Of a stretch of DNA of 64,000 nucleotides, positions 26,259 through 37,100 are shown one piece after another (position 1 is the first letter of the stretch; every line of letters starts with the position of its first letter). The stretch covers positions 12,214 through 76,213 of the forward strand of contig CAWUKT010000027.1 of assembly GCA_963923035.1 (NCBI GenBank). The letters are read 5' to 3'. This DNA comes from CAWUKT01 sp963923035. GTDB lineage: Bacteria > Bacteroidota > Bacteroidia > J057 > JADKCL01. The notes under the pieces were generated by a model. It was given only the letters and a program-made list of their open reading frames with translations. It was not told the origin of the DNA and did no database searches. The position numbers and the translations under genes are program-made.

Positions 26259-26280
26259 GGCCCCCGCGTGAGCGGGGGCC
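26259..26280 (+). terminator. Intrinsic terminator after the FMN reductase gene
   Basis: A perfect 9-bp GC-rich stem (GGCCCCCGC / GCGGGGGCC) with a GTGA loop. A short T run follows at about 26288-26292. It sits six bases after the stop and may also serve the converging gene to the right. Confidence 0.85.
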
Positions 26281-26310
26281 AGCATTGGTTTTTGGTATGG
26301 GGGGGTGGGG

Positions 26311-29100
26311 TTATTTCTTTTTGTAGTTGGACAAGATGTAGAAGTTATACCCTAACTGTAGTTGCTGGAAGTTGATGTTGGACTCCGTCAACGAGAAGTG
26401 GTATTGGTACCGGAAGAAAAGGCGGTTGGCAGATTCAGGATCGGGTTTGAAGAAGAATTCCTTGATGCCCATGGTCAGGTAATAACGATCTTTGAGGTTT
26501 TCACCCTGGTAAACAGTCTCCTTCTCTTCGAAAGTTTTCACATCGCCTACTTGAATGAAAGGGGAAGTAGGATCTGAAGAGTTGACATTGACCATGTTCA
26601 AATAATTCAGTTCAGCATTCAGACTACCGCCAAACCGTTCATCTTGGAACAGCTGAACGACTACTTCAAGGCTGGTATTTACAGACTTAGCCGTAAATGC
26701 CTCCGGGGTATCTCCATTGGTATCGACCGGTTCCTGTACTTGGGTAAGCAAGCCGTAAGCTCCGGCATTGAGATAAAAAGTCGCTTTCACATTGGGGATG
26801 TCCCAAAGAAATAGATTGGTCGAGGCTCCGAATTGCAGGTAGGCATATTGACGCAGCTCTACCGTAGAGGCGGCAAAGCTGGAAAAATCTTGGTTATTGG
26901 CACTTACAGAACGCTTTGAAAGAGGAAGTACCCGGTTGTTTTCTTCAATTTTTGAGATTACGATCCTGGGTGTGAAGGATTGAAGCCAGCCATAATTGCT
27001 ATAAAGGCCCAATGTATTTTGGGTAGAACGCACGCGACGTCGAGTAATCAATCTGAATGGACGATCAACTTCAATTTGCACCAATCCATTGGGATTTGAG
27101 TTATCAAACCCATTAAAATCACTGAAGACTTTGGCTTCTAATATTTGGTAAGTGGGGGATTTGGAAAGAGCTTCTTTAAAGGGAGGATTGATGTTTTTCA
27201 CGCTATTTCCAGGGGAGAAATCGCGTCTCAGAGACTTGGTGGTAAAATCGTAGTGGATAAGATTAGTTCCGACGATCATCTTGTATTTGGATCTCAAGTC
27301 TCCGGTGTACCTTCCCTTGGGATGAGGGTCTTGATTTGAATAAAGGGAATAAGAACTCAATCGGTGAAAATCTACTTTGCGGGAAAAGCCCAATGGAAAT
27401 GTATTGGTGAAGATCATAGGTGTCTTAGATCGATCATGGGAGATATGACCGACCACTTTTAGATTTTCAATGAATCCATTTAAAAACTCTATCTCGATAT
27501 CATCTACTGTGAATTCAATGAGAAAATCGGTGCCTCCCCCTCGAATGGCATTCTTCAAATCATCCAACTGACGATCCTTTGTGCAGTCGGTTTTGTCCTC
27601 CAATTGTTTCAAACACCCATCCATTTTATTGATCGAGACGGTGTTCAAAATAATATCTAGCAGATCCGAGCATTCTTTTCCCGCTATCCTTGATTTTAGC
27701 AGCCGCGCCTCCTGGTAAATCTTAAACAACTCGTCCCCATTGGCGAGGTTCTCCACCAATTTCATCATCTCATTCACCTGCTTGGAATACTTATCGAGTC
27801 GGGCTTTTTTGGTCTTCAAAAATTGACTTTTGGGCAGACTATTTTGGAGACCCTTTTCAATTGTTTCGAAAAGACCCTTCAAATATGTAGCATTGAGCTC
27901 ACCCAACAGGAGCCTGTTGTTGGACACCTTGAAATCGCTTGCCTCATTTTTGATAATGCTTTGGACCTTCGGATTACTGACAATGCTCTGATAAAGTTCG
28001 ACTTGTTTTATCAGACTAGGATCGGGCAAGGGATTTTTCTCAGTGAATTTTCTCACGGCTTGGGAAATGGCGAACTTCAGCTGAATTTTCTGAGCAACCG
28101 TGATTTTTAATTGGTCGATCTCGGTACCCATTTTGGCTTCAAAACTGGGCCAATCAATTTTTTTGAAAGGGTCCTCTTCCGCATTGGAAAAGTGGTTGCT
28201 GATCAAAATCAAGAGTCGGCCATTGTTCTTATTTTTTGCAAACTCTTTGGTTAAATCGATCTTCAGTTGATTGCGGGCTTTGCGGTATTTCTCTAAGTAG
28301 CTCAATGAATCGATGCCTCCTTTCAAGGTTTTCGTTTGTTTCAGTAACGCTTCGACCTCAGTTGAGTCCTTGAGTGATTTAGCTTGGCTTTTTGCGTATG
28401 ATTCCAACTTCTTACGGCAAGAAGAAAGGTCGTCCTGTAATTTCGAACTGTTTCCTTCCACATCAATTGATCGCATGCTGGATTTAACAGATTCTAACTC
28501 TTCATTTGCTGGGAAGAAATCAATTAAAAAGGGACTGAATTCCTGAATGAACAATCTTCTTCTCGTGGTGATGGAATCAATCTCATTCTGCAAAAACGCC
28601 AAGGCATCTTTTTCTTCAACGGCTTCGATCTGGACAGTTTTTTTCACCGTAAGTATCCCGGCTTCCGGTCCATTTTCAGTGTTCGTCGCTGCAGCCTGTG
28701 CCGCGAGAAGCAAAATATCCCGGAAAGTCTCATCGTAAGATTTTTCCTTGTCTGTTTCGCTTGCCGTTCCAACTTCTTCCTCTTCAGCATTCGCAGTGTT
28801 CTCAGTTGTGCTATTGGATTCGGCGGTGAAAGCCTCTTCGGGGACCATTAGCTCCAATTGCTCCTGGAGCCCATTTTTTATGTTTTGAAGAGACACCGGG
28901 GAAACATTGGTAGTGGCTATTGGCTCTGGGTCCAGGAGGTCAAAGACCTCGATTTTCATATTATTCGGACTGTTCTCGCTGATTTGCACATTGTAGGTGA
29001 CATTGCCGACCTTGATGGGCGTCTTGGGGATTTTGATGGTTTGGGCTTTAAGGGAAAAGCCAACCAAAATCAGGCCGAGGAATAAAATTAAATGTTTCAT
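26311..29100 (-). CDS. Large exported protein of unknown family, likely outer-membrane barrel at C-terminus
   Basis: 929 residues with a clear signal peptide (about 1-19, ending SLKAQ). An N-terminal domain (20-90) is followed by an acidic linker (about 95-125), then a long helical, lysine/glutamate-rich region with few cysteines (about 160-500). The C-terminal part (about 520-929) is rich in aromatic-alternating strands and ends in tyrosine/phenylalanine-rich strands just before the lysine tail, like outer-membrane beta-barrels. I recognise no family. It starts 11 bases after the lipoprotein gene upstream, so the pair is one operon. Base composition is visibly more AT-rich than the flanking housekeeping genes, which may mean transfer or fast change. 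Confidence 0.8.
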   Translation of the reverse strand: MKHLILFLGLILVGFSLKAQTIKIPKTPIKVGNVTYNVQISENSPNNMKIEVFDLLDPEPIATTNVSPVSLQNIKNGLQEQLELMVPEEAFTAESNSTTENTANAEEEEVGTASETDKEKSYDETFRDILLLAAQAAATNTENGPEAGILTVKKTVQIEAVEEKDALAFLQNEIDSITTRRRLFIQEFSPFLIDFFPANEELESVKSSMRSIDVEGNSSKLQDDLSSCRKKLESYAKSQAKSLKDSTEVEALLKQTKTLKGGIDSLSYLEKYRKARNQLKIDLTKEFAKNKNNGRLLILISNHFSNAEEDPFKKIDWPSFEAKMGTEIDQLKITVAQKIQLKFAISQAVRKFTEKNPLPDPSLIKQVELYQSIVSNPKVQSIIKNEASDFKVSNNRLLLGELNATYLKGLFETIEKGLQNSLPKSQFLKTKKARLDKYSKQVNEMMKLVENLANGDELFKIYQEARLLKSRIAGKECSDLLDIILNTVSINKMDGCLKQLEDKTDCTKDRQLDDLKNAIRGGGTDFLIEFTVDDIEIEFLNGFIENLKVVGHISHDRSKTPMIFTNTFPLGFSRKVDFHRLSSYSLYSNQDPHPKGRYTGDLRSKYKMIVGTNLIHYDFTTKSLRRDFSPGNSVKNINPPFKEALSKSPTYQILEAKVFSDFNGFDNSNPNGLVQIEVDRPFRLITRRRVRSTQNTLGLYSNYGWLQSFTPRIVISKIEENNRVLPLSKRSVSANNQDFSSFAASTVELRQYAYLQFGASTNLFLWDIPNVKATFYLNAGAYGLLTQVQEPVDTNGDTPEAFTAKSVNTSLEVVVQLFQDERFGGSLNAELNYLNMVNVNSSDPTSPFIQVGDVKTFEEKETVYQGENLKDRYYLTMGIKEFFFKPDPESANRLFFRYQYHFSLTESNINFQQLQLGYNFYILSNYKKK

Positions 29101-29111
29101 GGTCTGCAGGC

Positions 29112-29909
29112 TTATATGGTTTTGGAAAGGAAGAAATGGAAAATGGAGATGGGTTGGGTATTCCCGTCAAGGACTGGACTTGAGAGCTGGATCTCGATGG
29201 GATTGGTAGAGGAGAGGGAAAAGACCCCCGAATCTCCCAGCACAGGATACAAGCTATTTCCATCAGCGTCGTAGACGGCTCCTGCAAAACTCTGATCGTT
29301 TCGAACAATCCCTGAAATGCGTTTTTCATTTTGGTCACCGCCCAAGAGCAGTTCCAGTTGGTTCTCCAGATTGACCGTCGCTCGCACTGGTCCCAGATTT
29401 TGTTCGACCAGATTGGAATCTTTCAGAATGAAATCGCCGATATATTGGCCTGCCAACCCAACATCGCCTATTGAATCCAGGTAAATCACTTGAACCTGAA
29501 CTTCTTGGGATTCCCAATTGGTTTGATCCCAGCTAAAATCTTCAAATGGTTTGCTTTCTCCTGCCCCCAAGCCATTCAGAGCCAGAGAGAAGGTCTTTCT
29601 AAAGCTGAGGTTTTCTAAGATGGTTTGATCAGAATTGAATACTGAAAGTTGAAAGGTGGTGGAATCAAGAGGAAGACCGGATAGATTCTTGAGCACCAGT
29701 TCATGGGAATAGTCAGGCAGGGCATCTCCAGAATCCTGTTCCAGAGAAGCATTCTGAGTGAATTCAAGGTTGAAATAGGGTCCTCCGAACGCTTCTACGT
29801 CGATGGAATAGGTGAGTGGATCAAACTCGTATACATTTCCTGTGTCTGTCGAGCAGCTTTGAATTATCATAAGCAGCCCGCCCCATGCGAGTAAGGTTAG
29901 TCTTCTCAT
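29112..29909 (-). CDS. Lipoprotein of unknown family, partner of the 929-residue exported protein
   Basis: 265 residues. Signal peptide with lipobox IIQSC (Cys19), so it should be lipid-anchored, probably in the outer membrane. The mature part is all-beta in appearance with two or three immunoglobulin-like stretches, low in cysteine and rich in Ser/Asn/Leu. No family recognised. It is the first gene of a two-gene unit; the large exported protein follows after 11 bases. A lipoprotein preceding a barrel-like protein suggests they act together at the outer membrane, but this is inference. Confidence 0.78.
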   Translation of the reverse strand: MRRLTLLAWGGLLMIIQSCSTDTGNVYEFDPLTYSIDVEAFGGPYFNLEFTQNASLEQDSGDALPDYSHELVLKNLSGLPLDSTTFQLSVFNSDQTILENLSFRKTFSLALNGLGAGESKPFEDFSWDQTNWESQEVQVQVIYLDSIGDVGLAGQYIGDFILKDSNLVEQNLGPVRATVNLENQLELLLGGDQNEKRISGIVRNDQSFAGAVYDADGNSLYPVLGDSGVFSLSSTNPIEIQLSSPVLDGNTQPISIFHFFLSKTI

Positions 29910-29931
29910 AACTGTAATTTTTGTGAGTGTT

Positions 29932-29956
29932 GGTATCTTCTAAATTTTAAGATGCC
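29932..29956. promoter_or_regulatory. Inverted repeat upstream of the lipoprotein operon
   Basis: GGTATCTT (29932-29939) and AAGATGCC (29949-29956) form an 8-bp arm pair with one mismatch and a nine-base spacer, 23 bases before the lipoprotein start. It may be an operator or a hairpin in the leader. Confidence 0.35.
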
Positions 29957-30096
29957 GGAACAGGGAGGAAATAAAAAGAACATTTCAAGGTATCAATTCC
30001 TGAATGATTTACCCTTTAATCGAAACAATCGGCTAAATTTTGACTGAAAGACCACTTTTTCTTCCCCATCAATTCCAATTGTGTGTATCTTCTCTC

Positions 30097-31518
30097 ATGC
30101 GGCAGTCCAAACTCCTCCACTTTGCCCAGTACCTGACGCCCGCTGAGCGGGCGGCCTTCCACAAGTTCCTCGCGGACGGTTACTTCAAGGTCCCGACCGA
30201 AGTCCGGGACCTGTGGGCCGTCGTCGACGCGGAACTGCTCGCCCAGCCGGAGGCGAACCTGGACGAAGCCAGCTGTTTTGCCCTGGTATTCCCCGGGAAA
30301 CCTTATAACCAAAATAAGTTTCGCAAACTCAAAACGGCACTCCTCGATCAATTGATCGCGTTTTGGGAGTGGGAGAGCTACCGGAAATCCGGTGTCGACC
30401 GGGCATTGAACCGCCTCGATCACCTGAACCGCCTCGGCGAAGACCGTTTTTTTTCCCAGCACTACCGCCACGCCGAGAAGACCTGGGAATCCCAGGCCGA
30501 TACCATTGAGAGCTTGCTCCACCGGCACCAAATGCTGTTGGCCTTGTCGCGGTACAAATTCCGGCAGCCCCAACGCCAACCGCTCGATACCTGGGCCGCC
30601 GCCCAGGAAAGCCTCCGGGACTTCGCCGCCTCCGAAGCCGTCCGCATTGCCTACCTCGCGCGCAACCAACAGCGGATCACCGGCCAGGATATGGCCCCGA
30701 TGATCACCGATCAAGACCTTGCCTACCTCGAAAAACGTTTGCCCGAATTGCCCGCTGAGGCCCAGGGCTATTTTCTCCTCTACCAAAGCATTCACCAATC
30801 CGATCAAACCCATTGGTATCCAATGCTCAAGGAACTCTTGGAATTCGAGCAATTGCCGCCGGAATGGGCCGAAGACCTGATGACAGGAGCCCTGAATTAC
30901 TGCATGGCCGTCTTCAATGGCGGCAACAAGGCCTTTCTCCACGAGATTCTCGAATGGTACCAACGCTCGTTGGTGGAGGGGGTGTTGGTCCACAACGGGA
31001 AGGTGCTTCCGGCCCACCTCAAAAATGCGGTGTCGGTGGCCTGTAAATTGGGGCAAATGGACTGGGCCCAGGAGATGCTGGAGCGGTTTACGCACCAGAT
31101 GACGGGCAATAACCAGGCGAATGCGGTGGACTACAACGGAGGCGTGATTGCGTTTTACCGGGGAGAATACAAAATGGCGCTGCACAAGTTTTACCAGGTG
31201 CTCCAGGATTTTGAGGACGAATACTATGGACTCGATGCCCGGATTTTCATGTTGCAGGCTTACCATTTGGAGCAAGACCACTCCGCGTTGGACGCGCTGG
31301 TTTCGGCATTTCGCATGTACGTCCGCCGCGCCAAGACCCTGAACAAGGCCCGCCGCCAACGCTATACCCTTTTCCTGCGGTTTTTTCGCCGGGTCTACCA
31401 GCTCCCCGATTACGCCGATTCCCGCCGTCAGCGCCTCCAAAACGATATTTTGGCGGCTCCGAACTTTCCGTCCCGGGACTGGTTGTTAGAGCAATTGGAA
31501 GACGGTTCCTCCAAATGA
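30097..31518 (+). CDS. Conserved helical (TPR-like) protein of unknown function
   Basis: 473 residues, soluble, with no signal peptide or membrane segment. It is almost entirely helical with repeated aromatic/leucine patterns (for example YHLEQDHSALDALVSAFRMYV) resembling TPR or other helix-hairpin repeats, though no standard TPR consensus is clean. The start is the ATG at 30097 (MRQSKLLHFAQYLTP); an upstream in-frame start would add 19 unlikely residues. I recall similar proteins only as hypothetical ones in Lewinella-type genomes and cannot assign a role. It precedes the RND exporter by 78 bases, but that gene has its own promoter box. Confidence 0.75.
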   Translation: MRQSKLLHFAQYLTPAERAAFHKFLADGYFKVPTEVRDLWAVVDAELLAQPEANLDEASCFALVFPGKPYNQNKFRKLKTALLDQLIAFWEWESYRKSGVDRALNRLDHLNRLGEDRFFSQHYRHAEKTWESQADTIESLLHRHQMLLALSRYKFRQPQRQPLDTWAAAQESLRDFAASEAVRIAYLARNQQRITGQDMAPMITDQDLAYLEKRLPELPAEAQGYFLLYQSIHQSDQTHWYPMLKELLEFEQLPPEWAEDLMTGALNYCMAVFNGGNKAFLHEILEWYQRSLVEGVLVHNGKVLPAHLKNAVSVACKLGQMDWAQEMLERFTHQMTGNNQANAVDYNGGVIAFYRGEYKMALHKFYQVLQDFEDEYYGLDARIFMLQAYHLEQDHSALDALVSAFRMYVRRAKTLNKARRQRYTLFLRFFRRVYQLPDYADSRRQRLQNDILAAPNFPSRDWLLEQLEDGSSK

Positions 31519-31572
31519 AAACAGGTACCAGAAATCATTTCTTTCGAATTTCGCCCCCCGACTTCTTTTGTT

Positions 31573-31580
31573 TAACTTTG
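31573..31580 (+). promoter_or_regulatory. Bacteroidota -7 promoter box for the RND exporter gene
   Basis: TAACTTTG, a full match to TAnnTTTG, with TTTC about 20 bases upstream. It ends 16 bases before the ATG, leaving a leader of roughly ten bases. Confidence 0.5.
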
Positions 31581-31596
31581 CACCTGCTTTTACCAA

Positions 31597-34149
31597 ATGA
31601 GAGGCTGGAAGGTCATAGCGAGCTTTCTTCTCCGGCAACGCATCCCCATTTTGATCGTGGTAGCTTTGGCGACCGCCTTCATGTGGATCAACCGCAGCAC
31701 GGAGCGCTCCCACGACTTCGGAAAAATCATCCCTGCGAATGACCCGGACTTTATCGAGTACCAGGACTTCCGGGAGGAATTCGGAGACGATGGCAATGTA
31801 TTGGTGATTGGGTTTGAGGCAGATATCTTTTCCCGCCCCTTCTTCAATGGCCTTTATGAGCTCACCCAGACGCTGAAAACAGTGGACGGCGTGACCAATG
31901 TCCTTTCCCTCGCCAATTCCGCGAACATCTACGCCGACTACGCCCAGGAACGATTTGAGTTGAGAAACCTTGTGGATGGTCCCGTAGAGACAGATGCTGA
32001 AATGGATACCCTGGCCCGCGTTTTGAAGGGCCTTCGTTTTTATGAAGGGATTCTGTTCAGTTCTGACGCCACTTCGACCCTGATCATCACGACCATTGAT
32101 TCGAAGCGGCTGGACTCCTCGGAAAAGGCGACCATAGTTAAAGGTATTACGAACGAGGCCGATAAGGTCGCGGAGGATTTGGGCGTCGATGTCTATTATT
32201 CGGGCCTTCCGTATGTCCGCGCCTTCGTGACGGACTTCATTCCGCGGGAAATGTACCTCTTCCTGATCCTCGCGGTGATCGTGATGGCGCTGGTGTTGTA
32301 CTTCACATTCCGAAGTGTGACCGCCGTATTTTTCCCGATGATCGTCATCGGGATCGTCATCGTTTGGGCGATGGGCCTCATGGGCCTGCTCGGCTATAAA
32401 ATCACGGTTCTGACCGCCATTCTACCGTCCCTCATTGCGGTGATTGGCGTTCCCAATACCATTTATCTCCTCACCAAGTACCATTTCGAGTACAAACGCA
32501 GTGGCAACCAAGGCCTTGCCCTCGTCAATGTTATCCAAAAGATTGGCATTGTGACGGTCATGACGAATGCGACCACGGCGACTGGATTTGGGGTTTTGGC
32601 CTTTACAGAAATTCAAATCCTGAAGGAATTCGGAATTCTGGCTGGATTGAGCGTGGTGGTGACCTTCTTCATTTCCCTGGTCCTCATCCCGATCATTTTC
32701 AGCTTCCTGCCGCCGCCCTCCTCCAAGCACGTGCGCCACATTGACCGCCGGAGCTTGATGGGCGCGATTCGGTTCCTGGATTTTGCGGTGCACCGTCGCC
32801 GGTGGATCATTTATGGTCTGTCCCTGGGACTGACCGCCTTTGCGATCATCGGGATGTTCAAGCTCGAGCCGCGGGCGAAGATGGTGGACGATATTCCGCG
32901 CGATACGCGTGTCATCAGTGACCTCGAATTCTTCGAGGACCGCTACGGAGGGGTCATGCCCTTCGAAATTGTGGTGAATACCCACCGCAAACAGGGCATC
33001 TTCAAGCGCAAAACCCTGCGTCAGCTGGACGAGTTCCAGACCAAGTTGACCCGTTTCCCCGAAATTTCCCGCTCTGTCTCCATTGCGGACCTGATCAAAT
33101 TTGCCCGCCAGAGCTTTATGAGCGGTGTGGCGGATGAATACGAGGTGCCCAGTTCCGAGGAATACCTGGCCATCCAGACCTTCATCAACAACAGCGAGAT
33201 CGATTCGGCGTTCAGTCGTACCGCCATTTACGACACGACCTTTGCCAAGGCCCGTATCACCGCCAATATCAAAGATGTAGGCGCGAAAGAAATGGCCGTG
33301 CTGATGGATTCCATTCAAGGTGACCTCGAGGACATCTTTGTCCGGAATACCAAGTCGGGTCGTTTGAAGGAAGGCGAATCGTACCGCTTATATGGAGAGA
33401 CCGATTCCTTTATGGTGAAATTTGCCGGGATCGAATATGGTGAAGGCGAGGTTTTCACTGTGGAAGACACGACTTCTACCTATGAGGTCTTGAAGGGAGA
33501 AGGGAAAATTGATTTTTCGGACCGCTATATCGTCACCGGCACCACCAAAATCTTCATCAAGAGCAACTCGTTCCTGATCGCAAACCTGGTGCAGAGCCTC
33601 ATCATCGCATTTTGTGTGATTGCGGTTTTGATGGCCTTGTTGTTCCGTTCGGTGAAAATGGTCTTCATTGCGTTGATCCCGAACTTCTTGCCGCTCCTTT
33701 TGACAGCGGGGATTATGGGCTTTGCGGACATTCCCCTGAAGCCGTCCACCGCATTGATCTTCTCGGTGGCCTTCGGAATCGCGGTGGATGATACCATTCA
33801 CTACCTGGCTCGGTATCGCCTGGCCCGCAAGACCGGCGACAGCGTCCTCCAATCTGTAAGCAACTCCTTCAAGGATACCGGGGTGAGCATGATCTACACC
33901 TCCATCATCCTTTTCTTCGGATTCGTTATTTTTGCATTCTCCTCCTACGGCGGCACCGAGGCCCTCGGTCAGTTGACCTCCCTCACGCTGCTGATTGCCC
34001 TGTTTACCAACTTATTGCTCCTTCCGTCGTTGCTCGTTTCCATCAACAAGGACGACCAGAAAGTGCCGGAGCGGGGCTGGATCGATTACGAAGAAGAACA
34101 GGAGGAAGTCGAGCGTATCAAAGAATTTATCAAAGGCGAAGATGGATAA
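31597..34149 (+). CDS. RND/MMPL-type exporter (HAE3-like)
   Basis: 850 residues with the RND layout: one membrane segment near 13-30, a periplasmic loop to about 210, a bundle of five membrane segments (about 218-370), a second membrane segment near 400-420, a second large loop and a final bundle (about 660-810). Such single-chain HAE3/MMPL exporters move lipids, hopanoids or hydrophobic compounds; the cargo cannot be read here. The second bundle has GIAVDDTIHYLARY, a conserved proton-relay-type motif of the family. The stop overlaps the ileS start by eight bases. Confidence 0.88.
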   Translation: MRGWKVIASFLLRQRIPILIVVALATAFMWINRSTERSHDFGKIIPANDPDFIEYQDFREEFGDDGNVLVIGFEADIFSRPFFNGLYELTQTLKTVDGVTNVLSLANSANIYADYAQERFELRNLVDGPVETDAEMDTLARVLKGLRFYEGILFSSDATSTLIITTIDSKRLDSSEKATIVKGITNEADKVAEDLGVDVYYSGLPYVRAFVTDFIPREMYLFLILAVIVMALVLYFTFRSVTAVFFPMIVIGIVIVWAMGLMGLLGYKITVLTAILPSLIAVIGVPNTIYLLTKYHFEYKRSGNQGLALVNVIQKIGIVTVMTNATTATGFGVLAFTEIQILKEFGILAGLSVVVTFFISLVLIPIIFSFLPPPSSKHVRHIDRRSLMGAIRFLDFAVHRRRWIIYGLSLGLTAFAIIGMFKLEPRAKMVDDIPRDTRVISDLEFFEDRYGGVMPFEIVVNTHRKQGIFKRKTLRQLDEFQTKLTRFPEISRSVSIADLIKFARQSFMSGVADEYEVPSSEEYLAIQTFINNSEIDSAFSRTAIYDTTFAKARITANIKDVGAKEMAVLMDSIQGDLEDIFVRNTKSGRLKEGESYRLYGETDSFMVKFAGIEYGEGEVFTVEDTTSTYEVLKGEGKIDFSDRYIVTGTTKIFIKSNSFLIANLVQSLIIAFCVIAVLMALLFRSVKMVFIALIPNFLPLLLTAGIMGFADIPLKPSTALIFSVAFGIAVDDTIHYLARYRLARKTGDSVLQSVSNSFKDTGVSMIYTSIILFFGFVIFAFSSYGGTEALGQLTSLTLLIALFTNLLLLPSLLVSINKDDQKVPERGWIDYEEEQEEVERIKEFIKGEDG

Positions 34150-37100
34150 TACACCCATGACCACGAATAAGCGCTTTTCCGAAGAGCAATACGTGGACCT
34201 TCCCAAGCTGGACCGGGAAGTACTGGCTTGGTGGAAGGAAAACCAAATCTTCGAGAAGAGCATTAGCACGCGGGAAGGAAAGCCCGCATTTGTCTTTTAT
34301 GAGGGGCCCCCTTCAGCAAACAAAGGGCCTGGTATTCACCACGTCATGTCGCGTGCCCTCAAGGATATTTTCTGCCGTTACAAGACCTTGAAAGGATTTC
34401 AGGTCAAACGAAAAGGCGGCTGGGATACCCATGGTCTTCCGATTGAGTTGAAGGTGGAAGAAGAATTGGGCATCGAGAAAAAGGACATTGGGGTGAAATT
34501 GTCAATTGAGGAGTACAACCAGGCCTGCCGGGCCCGGGTGATGCGCTTCAAGGACCAATGGGACGAGATCACCCAGCAAATGGGCTATTGGGTGGACCTG
34601 GACGATCCCTATATCACCTTTGAAAACAACTATATCGAATCCTGCTGGGCTTTATTGAAGAAGTTTTTTGACAAAGACCTTCTGTATAAAGGCTATTCCA
34701 TTCAGCCTTATTCCCCGGCGGCGGGTACGGGTCTGAGTTCCCACGAACTCAACCAACCCGGCGCGTACCGCGACGTGACCGATGTCACCGTGGTCGCCCA
34801 GTTCAAGGCCATCCGCGACGAGCGTTCCGAATTCCTGTTCGAAGGCGCCACCGGTGAGGTCTTTTTCACCGCCTGGACCACAACGCCCTGGACCCTTCCC
34901 AGCAACATGGGCCTTGCCGTTGGCAAAGGCATCCGCTACGTCCAGGTCAACACGACCAACGCCTATACCAACGAACCCATTTCGGTGGTCTGCGCAGCCG
35001 ATTTGCTCCCCGGCTTGTTCGGGGTCAAAGGCAAATTCAAGGTGGAAGCAGGAGCGGAGGGAGAAGGAAAAATCGGGGGAACCAAATTCCCATTTCAAGT
35101 ACTCCGGGAATTCAAAGGCACTGACATCGATGGCATTCGCTACGAGCAGCTCCTGCCCTACGTGAAGCCGGAAGGCAAAGCCTTCCAGGTTGTGATCGGC
35201 GATTTTGTGACCACGGAAGATGGTACCGGCATCGTCCACATCGCGCCGACGTTCGGCGCGGACGACTTCCGGGCAGGCGCCCAGAACGGCATCGGTGGCC
35301 TGATGGTCGACTATCCCGATGGCACCAAGGGTCCCTTGGTGGACAAACGCGGGCGCTTCGTCGCCGAAGTCGCCGACCCGGTCTTTGGATTGGGCGGCGA
35401 GCCCGTCAAACAAGAATACATCAGCGATGAAGAAGTCGCGGCGGCCCTCGCCGAACAACGGGAACGCCTGAAGGACATCATTCCGGACCTCAAGTCTTAC
35501 TTGAATGTCGATGACCGCATCGGCCTCAAGCTCAAGCTCGAGAACCGCGCCTTCAAAATCGAAAAATACAAGCACAGCTATCCGCATTGCTGGCGGACCG
35601 ACAAGCCGGTCCTTTATTATCCGTTGGACAGTTGGTTCATCCGCTCGTCCAGCATGAAAGACCGGATGGCCGAATTGAACCGGACCATCAACTGGAAGCC
35701 CGCTTCTACCGGCGAAGGCCGGTTCGGAAACTGGTTGGAAAACCTGGTCGACTGGAACCTCAGCCGTTCCCGCTACTGGGGCATCCCGTTGCCGATCTGG
35801 ATGACCGAGGATGGCACCGAACGCAAGTGCATCGGTTCCCGCGCGGAACTCGAAGCGGAAGTCCAAAAATCGATTGCCGCCGGCCACATGGACGCGGCGG
35901 TTTGGGAGCGCTTTGAAAATGCCGACGATCTTCACCGTCCCTATGTGGATGAGATCGTATTGGTGAGCGACAACGGTCAGCCCATGCAGCGCGAGGCGGA
36001 CCTGATCGACGTATGGTTCGATTCTGGCTCCATGCCCTACGCCCAGTGGCACTATCCCTTCGAAAACGAAGACATTTTCAAGACCAATTTCCCGGCTGAT
36101 TTCATCGCTGAAGGCGTCGACCAGACGCGGGGTTGGTTCTATACCCTGCACGCCATCGCGGTGATGCTTTTCGATTCCGTGGCCTACAAGAATGTGGTCT
36201 CCAACGGATTGCTCCTCGATGCCAAGGGCCAGAAAATGTCCGGCTCGAAAGGCAATACGATCGATCCATTCAAGATGCTGAACGATTTTGGGGTCGATGC
36301 CGTGCGCTGGTACATGATCGGCAATGCCGCTCCTTGGGACAACCTCAAGTTCAATGTGAGCCAACTCGCCGAGAACAAGCGCATTTTCTTCGGCACCCTG
36401 TTCAATACCTATTTCTTCTTTGCCCAGTACGCCAACCTCGACGGCTTTGACTTCTCGGGTGAGCGGATTCCGGTGGCCCAACGCTCTGAGCTTGACCGTT
36501 GGATCATTTCCCGCCTCAACCACCTCGTCAAGGATGTCGACGCCCAGTTCTCCGATTACGAACCCCATCGCGCGATCAAGGCGATGGAAGGATTCCTCGA
36601 TGAACTCTCCAACTGGTACGTGCGCCTGAGCCGCCGCGTCTTTTGGAAGAGTGAAATGGGGGATGAGAAACGGGCCGCGTTCCAGACTTTGTATGAATGC
36701 CTCGCGACCTTTGCGAAGTTGATGAGTCCGGTGGCGCCTTTTTACAGCGACCGCCTCTACCAGCAACTCAACCAGGTCACGGGCCAGGAAAATTGCGAAT
36801 CCGTCCACCTTACGAATTTCCCTACCGTAAAAATCCCCGAAATCGACCTGCAATTGGAATACCGTATGGGCCTGGCCCGGACGGTGACCTCTTTGGTCCA
36901 CTCAATCCGGAAAGCGGAGAAGATCAAGGTGCGCCAGCCCCTGCAAAAAGTGCTGATTCCTGTATTGAGCGACGAAATGAAGACCTCTTTGGAGGAAGTC
37001 AAAGGCGTCATTTTGCGGGAAGTGAATGTCAAAGAACTCGATCTGGTTTCGGCCGATGACAATACGACCATCGTCAAAAAAGCCAAGCCGAATTTCCGCT

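Noticed and set aside
33995..34141. 49-residue N-terminal extension of IleS
   Set aside because: It is read inside the exporter gene in another frame, looks non-coding (Arg/Ser/Cys-rich), and the normal IleS start follows at 34142.
34652..36901. 749-codon open frame on the minus strand inside ileS
   Set aside because: It is antisense to a gene with clear IleS motifs; such long mirror frames arise from GC-rich third codon positions. No start signal or recognisable product.
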